Of a stretch of 64,000 bases of DNA, positions 42,370 to 50,546 are shown piece after piece. Source of the stretch: Thermasporomyces sp036564245 (GTDB lineage: Bacteria; Actinomycetota; Actinomycetes; Propionibacteriales; Actinopolymorphaceae); assembly GCA_036564245.1 (NCBI GenBank), contig DATCKU010000071.1:62001-126000 (forward strand), read 5' to 3'. A program made the translations under genes and the position numbers. The notes under the pieces were generated by a model that was not told the DNA's origin, did no database searches, and was given only the letters and a program-made list of their open reading frames with translations. The first letter of the stretch is position 1; the number at the start of each line of letters is the position of its first letter.

Positions 42370-43118
42370 GTCATCACCCACCCACCATTGACTTCGATGC
42401 ACTGTCCCGTGACGAACGACGCGTCAGGTCCACACAGGAACGCGACCACCGCGGCCAGCTCCTCGGGCGTGCCACGCCGCTTCAACGCCTGACGATCCAG
42501 CACGAACGCGTTGTAGGCCTCAGGATCCGGATGGATCGCCTCGGCGGCGGTCGGGAAGGCTCCGGGGGACACGCAGTTGACCCGGATCTCGTGCGGTCCG
42601 AGCTCGCGCGCCAGCGCACGGGTGAGCGCCAACGCCGCGCCCTTGGTCGAGACGTACGCCGCAAGCTCGGACCAGCCACCGTGCATCGTGATCGAGGCGA
42701 TGTTCACGATCGCGCCACCGCCGGCGGCGACCATCCGACGCGCGGCCGCCTGCGCGGCGAGCCAGTACGCACGCTGGTTGACGGCGACCACGTCGTCGTA
42801 CTCCTCCACCGGCACCTCCAGGAACGGCCGGCTCGGATAGATCGCGGCGTTGTTGACGAGCACGCCCAGCTCGCCGTCGAGCTCGTCCGTAGCGCGCCGA
42901 AACGCCCGCTCGATCGCGTCGGCGGCACGCAGATCGCACGTGATGGCAACGCATCGGCGCTGGCCCGGAGGTGATGCGACCTCGACCTGCTTGACGGTCT
43001 CCGCCAAGCCCGGCTCGTCGATGTCGACTGCCGCGACCGTGAACCCGTCACGGGCCAGCCGCACCGCGGTGGCCCGCCCGAGTGCACCCGCAGCACCTGT
43101 CACCAGAGCGATCGTCAT
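42366..43118 (-). CDS. Short-chain dehydrogenase/reductase
   Basis: A 250-residue NAD(P)-dependent oxidoreductase. The dinucleotide motif TGAAGALG is near residues 7-14; NNAAIYPSRP follows; the catalytic Ser, Tyr and Lys are in IASITMHGGWSELAAYVSTKGA; and the C-terminal VTGQCIEVNGGW is typical. It starts at ATG 43118, overlapping the CoA-transferase stop (ATGA). It lies between CoA-transferase and epimerase-like genes in the GntR/FCD operon and would oxidise a hydroxy group of a sugar or hydroxyacyl intermediate. The substrate is unknown. Confidence 0.92.
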   Translation of the reverse strand: MTIALVTGAAGALGRATAVRLARDGFTVAAVDIDEPGLAETVKQVEVASPPGQRRCVAITCDLRAADAIERAFRRATDELDGELGVLVNNAAIYPSRPFLEVPVEEYDDVVAVNQRAYWLAAQAAARRMVAAGGGAIVNIASITMHGGWSELAAYVSTKGAALALTRALARELGPHEIRVNCVSPGAFPTAAEAIHPDPEAYNAFVLDRQALKRRGTPEELAAVVAFLCGPDASFVTGQCIEVNGGWVMT

Positions 43119-44323
43119 GAGCCACCCTCCTTGTGGCTGTTGTCGACCACGACACGAGCTGCGACCAGCTCGTCGATCTCGGCCCGCGAGAAGCCCAGCT
43201 CGGCAAGGATCTCGCCGGTCTGCTCCCCGACCCGAGGTGCGCCGCGACGGATCGACGGCGGCGCTGCGCTGAGCTTGAACGGGAACCCCGGCGTGGTCAC
43301 GGTTCCCTCCGTCGGATGGTCGTACGTGACGAACGACTTGTTGTGCTTGACCTGCGGATCGTCGAGGAGGTCGTCGTACGTGTAGACCGGGCCGGCCCAG
43401 ATCCCATTGGCTTCGAACAGCTCGAGCCACTCCGCCGTCGTGCGCCGCCGCAGCGCCTCACGGACCAGTCCCGTGATCCGATCCCGTTGTCGGTGTCCGT
43501 CGCGGTCGGTGTCGAGCACCGCGAGCTCAGGCGAGTCCAGAACGCGGCCAAGGGCGTCGAGCGGCGGCATGGCGAGCGCGAGATAGCCGTCCGCCGTCTC
43601 GAAGACGCCGTACGGCGCGCGAATGTAGACGTGACCGTGCGGCTCGCGGCTACGTCGCTGCGGCACACCACCAACTGTGTGGACCGAGATCTCCTGCATC
43701 TGCACGGCGATCGCGGCGTCGAGCATGTTGACCGTCACCAGCTGACCTTCACCGGTGCGCTCCCGGTGCAGCAACCCGGCAAGTGCGCCCTCGAACGCCG
43801 AGTAGGCCGCGATTGCGTCGACGACGTAGGTGCCTGACGGAATCGGCGGATCGGTCTCGGCACCGACGTTGAACATCGCGCCGCTCATGGCCTGCAGCAG
43901 CAGGTCCTGGCCGGCCCGCTCCGCGTACGGACCCGTCTCGCCGTACCCCGACATCGAGACGTAGACGATGCGCGGGTTGAGCGCGCGGATCGTGTCGTAG
44001 TCGACGGCGAGCCGGGACGCCACGCCCGGGCGGTAGTTCTGCAGGAACACGTCGGCGGTGGCTGCCAGACGATGCACGACCTGTCGTCCTTGCTCGGTCT
44101 TCAGGTCGACGGCCAGGCTGCGCTTGTTCCGGTTGAGCGCGAGGAACGAGGCGTTGATCTCGTTGCCCGTCGCGCCACCGGCCGGGGCGTACCGCTGCCA
44201 CTCACCAGCGGTCGGCTCCACCTTGATGACGTCGGCGCCGAGGTCACCGAGCCGCATGGCCGCCAGGGGTCCGGCCATCGCCACCGAGCAGTCGACGACG
44301 CGGTAGCCATCGAGTACGCCCAT
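43115..44323 (-). CDS. CaiB/BaiF family (type III) CoA-transferase
   Basis: A 402-residue enzyme that would transfer CoA between carboxylic acids. Family features are VVDCSVAMAGPLAAMRLGDL, DVIKVEP, ADVFLQNYRPGV, the catalytic Asp in AERAGQDLLLQAMSG, and the C-terminal HPTEGTVTTPGFPFKLS. It follows the enoyl-CoA hydratase gene after 16 bases and overlaps the SDR gene. It probably activates the acid substrate of this operon to its CoA thioester. The acid is unknown; the GntR/FCD regulator and epimerase neighbour suggest a sugar acid or derived hydroxyacid. Confidence 0.92.
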   Translation of the reverse strand: MGVLDGYRVVDCSVAMAGPLAAMRLGDLGADVIKVEPTAGEWQRYAPAGGATGNEINASFLALNRNKRSLAVDLKTEQGRQVVHRLAATADVFLQNYRPGVASRLAVDYDTIRALNPRIVYVSMSGYGETGPYAERAGQDLLLQAMSGAMFNVGAETDPPIPSGTYVVDAIAAYSAFEGALAGLLHRERTGEGQLVTVNMLDAAIAVQMQEISVHTVGGVPQRRSREPHGHVYIRAPYGVFETADGYLALAMPPLDALGRVLDSPELAVLDTDRDGHRQRDRITGLVREALRRRTTAEWLELFEANGIWAGPVYTYDDLLDDPQVKHNKSFVTYDHPTEGTVTTPGFPFKLSAAPPSIRRGAPRVGEQTGEILAELGFSRAEIDELVAARVVVDNSHKEGGS

Positions 44324-44339
44324 GAACCGCTCCCTTCGG

Positions 44340-45161
44340 TCAGCGGCCGCGGAACTCCGGTGTCCTGCGTTCGGAGAATGCGGCCCGGCCTTCGGCGGCG
44401 TCCTCGGTGCCGAAGCAGACGGCCTGCAGGTCTCGTTCGTAACGGATCGCCAGCTCAGGAGGCAACGCGTACGCTGCGTGCAGGTTGGCCTTGACGGTCT
44501 CGGCGGCGATCGGTGCCCTGCTCGCGATCCGCGCCGCCAGCTCCAACGTCGTGGGCAGCAGCGCCTCAGGTTCCACGACGCGACTCACCAACCGCCAGTG
44601 CAGGGCCGTCTCGGCGTCGATCGGGTCACCGGTGAGCAGCATGAGTGCGGCGTTGCTCGGTCCCACACTGTGGACGAGACCGAACGACTGGCCTGCCCCG
44701 CCGATCCAGCCCAGCTTGATCTCCGGAGCGGCGAAGCTCGCCGTGGTCGCCGCGAGACGTACGTCGCAGGCCAACGCAAGCTCCAGCCCGCCTCCGTACG
44801 CGTAGCCGTTGAGCGCAGCCAGGATCGGGATCCGCAAGGTACGCACGACATCGCAGTAGTCCAGGCGGTTGCGGAACTCCCACGCCGTCTCGTAGGTCGC
44901 AAGGGACGCGATGTCGCTGCCGACACAGAATGCGCGCCCCGCACCGGTGAGCACCGCGACTCGCACGTCGCGGCGTCGATTGAGCTCCGCGACGTGGCGG
45001 GCCAGCTGCTCGGTCATCTCCGGCGTGATGGCGTTGAGCTTGGCCGGACGAGCAAGGGTGAGGACGGCGACCGCACCGGTCGCCTCGAGTCGTACCTCAC
45101 CCTGGGCTACCTCACCAACGTGGGCATCCTCGTGGCATGTCGCCTCATCGCCGTCGACCAT
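44340..45161 (-). CDS. Enoyl-CoA hydratase/isomerase family protein
   Basis: A 273-residue crotonase-fold enzyme. The CoA/oxyanion motifs are FCVGSDIASL and YAYGGGLELALACDVRLAA; the candidate catalytic Glu are those in GGLELA and SFAAPEIKLGWI. The start is ATG 45161, which overlaps the end of the GntR gene by 17 bases; GCGAGAGG precedes it. It would hydrate or isomerise the acyl-CoA made by the CoA-transferase encoded next. The crotonase family is broad, so the exact reaction is open. Confidence 0.9.
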   Translation of the reverse strand: MVDGDEATCHEDAHVGEVAQGEVRLEATGAVAVLTLARPAKLNAITPEMTEQLARHVAELNRRRDVRVAVLTGAGRAFCVGSDIASLATYETAWEFRNRLDYCDVVRTLRIPILAALNGYAYGGGLELALACDVRLAATTASFAAPEIKLGWIGGAGQSFGLVHSVGPSNAALMLLTGDPIDAETALHWRLVSRVVEPEALLPTTLELAARIASRAPIAAETVKANLHAAYALPPELAIRYERDLQAVCFGTEDAAEGRAAFSERRTPEFRGR

Positions 45162-45909
45162 TTCCTCTCGCCTTTCTGCCACTCGCCACGCTCCCGCCAC
45201 AGCAGAACAGCTGGCTCTCCGCATCGGCCCGGGCGACCTCCACCACCTCGCGCATGGCCTCTTCCGCCTTGCGGTGGTGGCCGCGCCGAATCGCGACTGC
45301 TACGCGTTCGTGGTTCGGCAAGGTCTCCTTGTTGTGCTCGATCGATCCGGTGTGCACCTTCCGGACCGACCGGAGCGCGATGCTGATCACTTCGTAGAGG
45401 TAGAGCAGCAGGTCGTTCTGGCTCGCCGCGAAGATCGCCCGATGGAAGGCGAGGTCCGCCTCGATGAACGCCTCGAGATCGTCAGCTGTCGCGTAGAGCG
45501 CGGCGAGTGTCTCGGCGATCCGCTGGTTGGCCGCAGCGTCGGCGCGCTCGGCCGCCACCCGTGCAGCACCCGGCTCGAGTGCGACCCGCAGGTCGGCGAG
45601 GATGCGGATGTCGTCCTCCTCCGGCGTGGGATGAAACCGCCAGCGCAGCACGTCGGGGTCGAGCAGGCTCCACGAGTCCCGGGCCCGGACCAAGGTGCCC
45701 GCGCTCGTCCGGGTCTCGAGCAGCCCCTTGCCCACCAGCACCTTGACCCCTTCACGCACGGCCGACCGACCGACGCCAAGCTCTGCGACCAGACGCTCCT
45801 CGGTTGGCACAGGGCTACCCGGAGGCCGACGCCCGCGCACGATCTGCTCGCCGAGGGTCTGCACGACCTGGCTGTGCCGAGCTGACTCGGCGTAGGCACG
45901 ACGAAGCAA
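45145..45909 (-). CDS. GntR-family regulator with FCD domain (FadR subfamily)
   Basis: A 254-residue regulator. The winged helix at residues 15-75 has GSPVPTEERLVAELGVGRSA and VREGVKVLVGKGL; the FCD effector domain (about 90-225) has probable metal ligands in EADLAFHRAIF, PNHERVAVAI and GHHRKAEEAM. It heads the operon of enoyl-CoA hydratase, CoA-transferase, SDR and epimerase. It starts at TTG 45909 with GAAGGAG about 10 bases upstream. Sites TTCATCTGA, 21 bases apart in the region towards the beta-helix gene, resemble operators of sugar-acid-responsive FCD proteins, so it may control both directions. Confidence 0.9.
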   Translation of the reverse strand: MLRRAYAESARHSQVVQTLGEQIVRGRRPPGSPVPTEERLVAELGVGRSAVREGVKVLVGKGLLETRTSAGTLVRARDSWSLLDPDVLRWRFHPTPEEDDIRILADLRVALEPGAARVAAERADAAANQRIAETLAALYATADDLEAFIEADLAFHRAIFAASQNDLLLYLYEVISIALRSVRKVHTGSIEHNKETLPNHERVAVAIRRGHHRKAEEAMREVVEVARADAESQLFCCGGSVASGRKARGNGRRR

Positions 45910-46004
45910 TATCGACGCTCCTTCTCACAACACCACGTGTCGACGCGAGCTAGCCGACCAGCTGGACGCGACGCGACGTCAGCGTACCTCAGCCCATTCC
46001 AGAT

Positions 46005-46038
46005 TTCATCTGACAAAGTTCGGACTTCATCTGATGAA
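46005..46038. promoter_or_regulatory. Tandem GntR/FCD-type operators
   Basis: TTCATCTGA occurs at 46005-46013 and 46026-46034, exactly 21 bases (two helical turns) apart. The second copy is part of the perfect palindrome TTCATC-T-GATGAA (46026-46038). It lies between the FCD regulator gene (start 45909) and the secreted beta-helix gene (start 46122), so it could link uptake-independent depolymerisation with the CoA operon. Confidence 0.65.
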
Positions 46039-46121
46039 CTTCTTGACCGGCGGTATACCCGGGTCTACGGTCCAAGCTGCCTGGCCGACAGTGCAGATGC
46101 GCCTACTCAAAGGAGGGGCTC

Positions 46122-48002
46122 ATGGTCGCCAGATCTCGTCGTCAGCTCGCCGCGGTGGCCGCCGGATGCGCCCTTGCACTCGTCGCCGTTACCTCGGCGA
46201 CCAATGCTGCGGCACAGGACACGCGCGCAGCAGCCCAAGCACGATGCCCGGAGTTTTTCGTGTCCCCCGAGGGGAACGACCACGGTGCGGGCACGAAATC
46301 CGATCCGTGGCGCACCTTGGAGCGGGCACGCGACTTCATTCGGACGAAGAAGCTCAACAGCCCTGCGCGCATGCGATGCGACATCACCGTCAACCTGCGA
46401 GCCGGCGACTACCTCGTCGACGAGACCATCGTGTTCGGCCCCGGTGACTCCGGGTCAGGCGGCCACTCGGTCATCTACCGCAGCTACGACGGCCCAGGCA
46501 AGGCACGCTTCCTCGGCGCGAAGCCAGTCACCGGTTGGAAGCCGTACAAAGGAAACATCTACCGGACGCAGGTCGACCCGAACCAGCTCTTCTACACGCT
46601 CTTCGAAGGCCACACGCGGGCGACCACCGCACGGACGCCCAACCGCCAGGCAGAAGACGAGTGGGCGCCGTACCTCGTGTCGACCAACCCCGACCCGGCC
46701 CGCTTCAACACGCCGAAATGGCTCACCTTCAACCCCGGCGACTGGGATCCGGCGTGGGGTGACCTCTTCGACGCCCAGGTCGTCGTGTGGTCCGGTCACG
46801 ACTGGGTGTGGTTCACCGACACCGTGCCCATCCAGAACATGTCGTGGGACAAGAACATGGCCACGGTGCGCTACGCCACGCGGTACCCGATGACCTCGGA
46901 CGAAGGCGGATCCCGCTACTTCATCCAGAACAGCCTGCACTTCCTCGACCAACCAGGTGAGTACTACCTCAACTGGTTCGACGGCTCGCTGTACTACTGG
47001 CCGCGTTCCGGCTCCATCGACGACACCACGATCTGGGCGCCGACGGTCAAGACGGTGTTCTCCTTCGCGGGTAACTCGCCCTCGTCGCGGGTGCACGACG
47101 TCGTGCTCGACGGGCTTGCGGTGGAGTACTCCGACTTCGTCGACTGGTACCGGTACGGCTGGAACCAGGACGGCGACTCCGGAGTCGTGCACAAGTACCC
47201 CCAGTGGGACCGGCAGATCGAGCTGCCACGCAACCGGTTCGGCGCGATCACGTTGACGAACACCCGCAACATCGAGCTGCGCCGGATGCACATCTCCAAC
47301 ACCGGGTTCCACGCCATCTACATGCTCTTCGCCAACGAGCACAACCGAGTGTCCGACAGCCTGATCGAGTACACCGGTGGCGACGGGATCAAGGTCGAGG
47401 GACCGTATCCGGGTGAGGGCGACGTGGCGCACCACAACACCTTCACCGGCAACTACATCCACCACGTCGGTGAGCTCGTACCAGGCGACGCCGCGGGTGT
47501 CGAGATCCTGAGCAGCGGACACAACGTGGTGAGCCACAGCGTCATCGAGCACAGCGCACGGTACGCCGTGAGCCTCGAGACCCGACCCGAGGTCTCCAAC
47601 GCGGACAACTACACCCACCACAACCGGCTCGAGTACCTGCGCATCGCGCACGTGGGCAAGGACAGCAACGACATGGGCGCGCTCTACGCCTACGGCGTGA
47701 CGAACTTCGAGCCCACGCTGCCGCCGACGAACGTGATGAACCAGATCACGATCGACGACGTCAACCCGACCGACCCGAACATGCCAGACCCTGCGACCCA
47801 CGGCGTGCACATGGACTCCGGTGGTTGCGGCTTCCATTTCTCGAACATCGAGGTGACGAACGTCCAGGGGAACACGTTCAAAGGAAGCAGGGACTGCAAC
47901 ACACTCGAGAACAACAGCTGGGACCCGGGATTCGACAAGTCCAAGATGGAGTACGACAAGATCGGCGTTCCGGACGACTTCCCGTACCCGCTTCCTGAGT
48001 GA
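46122..48002 (+). CDS. Secreted right-handed beta-helix protein, probable polysaccharide-active enzyme
   Basis: A 626-residue exported protein. A Sec signal peptide (RSRRQLAAVAAGCALALVAV, cleavage near ANAAAQD about residue 32) is followed by FFVSPEGNDHGAGTKSDPW, the opening of the GH141/pectate-lyase-like beta-helix architecture, with GDYLVDETIVFGPGDSG and ARFLGAKPVTGWKP. The helix repeats cover about 300-600, with NTGFHAIYMLFANEHNRVSD and SLIEYTGGDGIKV. AAAGGAGGGG precedes the ATG. GH141 enzymes include an alpha-L-fucosidase acting on rhamnogalacturonan II, but the catalytic residues cannot be fixed here. The GH95 gene follows 30 bases later. Confidence 0.8.
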   Translation: MVARSRRQLAAVAAGCALALVAVTSATNAAAQDTRAAAQARCPEFFVSPEGNDHGAGTKSDPWRTLERARDFIRTKKLNSPARMRCDITVNLRAGDYLVDETIVFGPGDSGSGGHSVIYRSYDGPGKARFLGAKPVTGWKPYKGNIYRTQVDPNQLFYTLFEGHTRATTARTPNRQAEDEWAPYLVSTNPDPARFNTPKWLTFNPGDWDPAWGDLFDAQVVVWSGHDWVWFTDTVPIQNMSWDKNMATVRYATRYPMTSDEGGSRYFIQNSLHFLDQPGEYYLNWFDGSLYYWPRSGSIDDTTIWAPTVKTVFSFAGNSPSSRVHDVVLDGLAVEYSDFVDWYRYGWNQDGDSGVVHKYPQWDRQIELPRNRFGAITLTNTRNIELRRMHISNTGFHAIYMLFANEHNRVSDSLIEYTGGDGIKVEGPYPGEGDVAHHNTFTGNYIHHVGELVPGDAAGVEILSSGHNVVSHSVIEHSARYAVSLETRPEVSNADNYTHHNRLEYLRIAHVGKDSNDMGALYAYGVTNFEPTLPPTNVMNQITIDDVNPTDPNMPDPATHGVHMDSGGCGFHFSNIEVTNVQGNTFKGSRDCNTLENNSWDPGFDKSKMEYDKIGVPDDFPYPLPE

Positions 48003-48032
48003 CATAAGCCTTCGAGCCACCGAGGGGCGCAC

Positions 48033-50537
48033 ATGACAGGATCACGCAATGGCCTACGCTCGGGCGTCCGTCACGCGACGAAGCCCGCACCGCGGTCCGG
48101 AAGCACCGTGTCACGGCGAGACGTCCTGAAGACGGGCGCCGCAGTCGCCGCTGGTTCGGCCCTGCCGCTCACCCACAGCACGACCGCCAAGGCGGCCAAG
48201 AAGTCCGAGCCGAACCCCATGCGACTGTGGTACCGGCGACCTGCCGAGGAGTGGCTGGAGGCGTTGCCGATCGGCAACGGCCGGATCGGCGCGATGGTGT
48301 GGGGTGGCGTGGAAACCGAACGCCTGCAGCTGAACGAGGACACGGTCTGGGCCGGCGGTCCGCACGACTACGCCGTCGAGGGCCTCGAGGTGTTGCCCGA
48401 GATCCGGCGCCTGATCTTCGAGGAGAAGTGGAAGGAGGCGCAGAACCTCGCCGACGAACACTTCATGGGCCGGCCGACCGAGCAGATGCAGTACCAACCG
48501 GTCGGCGACCTGGTGCTCACCTTTCCTGGCGGCACCGAGTTCGCCGACTACTACCGCGAGCTCGACCTCACCAAGGCTCTCACCTCGGTGACCTATACGT
48601 CCGGTGGTGTGCGCTTCAAGCGTGAGGCGTTCGCAAGTCACCCGCACCAGGTGCTCGTCGTCCGCCTGACCGCGGACAAGCCGCGCAGCGTCTCGTTCAC
48701 CGCGACCTTCACGAGCCCGCAACGCACGACCGTCACGCCCGTGGACCATCGCACCCTCGCACTCGACGGGGTGAGCGGTGACGCCGAAGGGCTCACGGGA
48801 TCGGTACGGTTCCGGGCGCTGGCCCGCGCCTGCGCCGAGGGCGGCCGGGTCACGACGGACGGCACGACGCTTGCAGTCGAGGCAGCAGATGCTGTGACGC
48901 TGCTGATCTCCATGGGTACGAGCTACGTCAACTACCTCGACGTGAGCGCCGACCCGAAGCCGCGCGCTGCCGCTCCCTTGGACCGGGCGACGACCACCAG
49001 CTACACCGTGCTCCGCTCCCGGCACATCGCGGACTACAAGCGGTTCTTCGATCGGGTCGACATCGACCTCGGGACGTCCGATGCGGTGACGCTGCCGACC
49101 GACGAACGAGTCCCGCTCTTTCGCGAAGGCCGCGATCCGCAGCTCGCCGCGTTGTACTTCCAGTTCGGTCGGTACCTCCTGCTCTCCTGCTCACGAGCAC
49201 CTGGACAGCCGGCCAACCTGCAGGGTCTGTGGAACCAGGACATGCTGCCGGCCTGGCAGTCGAAGTACACGCTCAACATCAACTGCGAGATGAACTACTG
49301 GCCGGCGGGCCCGGCGAACCTCATCGAGTGCTACGAGCCGCTGTTCCAGATGATCGAGGAGCTCGCCGAGTCGGGGGCTCGGACGGCACGTGTGATGTAC
49401 GGTGCGCCGGGCTGGGTCGCGCACCACAACACCGACGGCTGGCGTGGCAGTGCCCCGGTCGACTACGCGTTCTACGGCGTGTGGCCGACCGGTGGGGCAT
49501 GGCTGGCGCTGAGCTTCTGGGACCACTACCGCTACACGGGCGACCTCGACACGCTTCGCACGTACTACCCGGTGATCCGGGGCTCGGTCGAGTTCTTCCT
49601 GCACACGCTGGTGGAGGATCCCAAGACCGGCTGGCTCGTCACCAACCCCTCGCACTCGCCGGAGATCGGCCACCACGAGATCGACGACGAGAACGTCAGC
49701 ATCTGCGCGGGTCCGACAATGGACATGCAGATCCTGCGCGATCTCTTCGACGCCTTCAGCTCCGCGGCCGAGCTGTTGGGACGAGACCCGGGCCTCGCCG
49801 AGCAGGCGAGAACCGCCCGATCCCGGCTCGCGCCACACCAGATCGGAGCCGCGGGTCAGCTCCAGGAATGGCTCGAGGACTGGGAGGAGAGCCGGCTGAT
49901 CCAGCACCGGCACGTCTCGCATCTCTACGGCCTCTTCCCCAGCGAGCAGATCACGCCACGACGCACACCAGAGCTTGCCGCCGCCGCCCGCCGCTCACTG
50001 GAGCTGCGGGGTCCCGGTACGTCCGGCTGGTCCCTCGCGTGGCGGATCAACTTCTGGGCCCGGCTCGAGGATCCGGTCCAGGTGTACGACCGACTGCGCG
50101 CGCTGCTCTCGCCTGGCAAGACCGCGCCCAACCTGTTCGACCTGCATCCGCCGTTCCAGATCGACGGAAACTTCGGCGGCCTGCGCGGGATCATCGAGAT
50201 GCTGATGCAGAGCCACTCCGGCGAGCTGTCGCTTCTGCCAGCGCTCCCGGCCGAGTTTCCCACGGGTCGGGTGCGCGGCCTGCGCGCCCACGACGGTTTC
50301 GAGGTCGACATCTCCTGGCGCGACGGGTCGCTCCACCATGCTCGCCTCACGTCCTTGCTCGGCCGGCGCGCTGTGGTACGGGCTCGGACCGCCGTGGAGG
50401 TCATCGCGCATGGCAAACCGGTTCCGGTGGAACGGCCAGAACCCACGGTCGTGAGCTTCACAACCAACAAGGGCGCTTCGTACGTCTTGCGTCCGCGCCG
50501 TCGGGACGACGCCGCCAGTGAATCCGCAACGACGTGA
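48033..50537 (+). CDS. GH95-type alpha-L-fucosidase/galactosidase, Tat-exported
   Basis: An 834-residue glycosidase. The N-terminus carries a twin-arginine signal, TVSRRDVLKTGAAVAAGSAL, near residues 25-44. The catalytic part starts RLWYRRPAEEWLEALPIGNG and has NLQGLWNQDMLPAW, TLNINCEMNYWPAGPANL and DLHPPFQIDGNFGG, the conserved segments of the GH95 (alpha/alpha)6 barrel. GH95 enzymes invert linkage and release L-fucose or L-galactose from plant cell-wall and other glycans. The start is ATG 48033 with GAGGGG upstream. It lies in an operon between two beta-helix genes, so all three probably act on one polysaccharide, with this one outside the cell. Confidence 0.92.
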   Translation: MTGSRNGLRSGVRHATKPAPRSGSTVSRRDVLKTGAAVAAGSALPLTHSTTAKAAKKSEPNPMRLWYRRPAEEWLEALPIGNGRIGAMVWGGVETERLQLNEDTVWAGGPHDYAVEGLEVLPEIRRLIFEEKWKEAQNLADEHFMGRPTEQMQYQPVGDLVLTFPGGTEFADYYRELDLTKALTSVTYTSGGVRFKREAFASHPHQVLVVRLTADKPRSVSFTATFTSPQRTTVTPVDHRTLALDGVSGDAEGLTGSVRFRALARACAEGGRVTTDGTTLAVEAADAVTLLISMGTSYVNYLDVSADPKPRAAAPLDRATTTSYTVLRSRHIADYKRFFDRVDIDLGTSDAVTLPTDERVPLFREGRDPQLAALYFQFGRYLLLSCSRAPGQPANLQGLWNQDMLPAWQSKYTLNINCEMNYWPAGPANLIECYEPLFQMIEELAESGARTARVMYGAPGWVAHHNTDGWRGSAPVDYAFYGVWPTGGAWLALSFWDHYRYTGDLDTLRTYYPVIRGSVEFFLHTLVEDPKTGWLVTNPSHSPEIGHHEIDDENVSICAGPTMDMQILRDLFDAFSSAAELLGRDPGLAEQARTARSRLAPHQIGAAGQLQEWLEDWEESRLIQHRHVSHLYGLFPSEQITPRRTPELAAAARRSLELRGPGTSGWSLAWRINFWARLEDPVQVYDRLRALLSPGKTAPNLFDLHPPFQIDGNFGGLRGIIEMLMQSHSGELSLLPALPAEFPTGRVRGLRAHDGFEVDISWRDGSLHHARLTSLLGRRAVVRARTAVEVIAHGKPVPVERPEPTVVSFTTNKGASYVLRPRRRDDAASESATT

Positions 50538-50546
50538 GCGGGAGGA

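Noticed and set aside
46455..48032. 525-codon minus-strand frame opposite the beta-helix gene
   Set aside because: Valine/Asp-rich antisense shadow of a gene with signal peptide and strong ribosome site.
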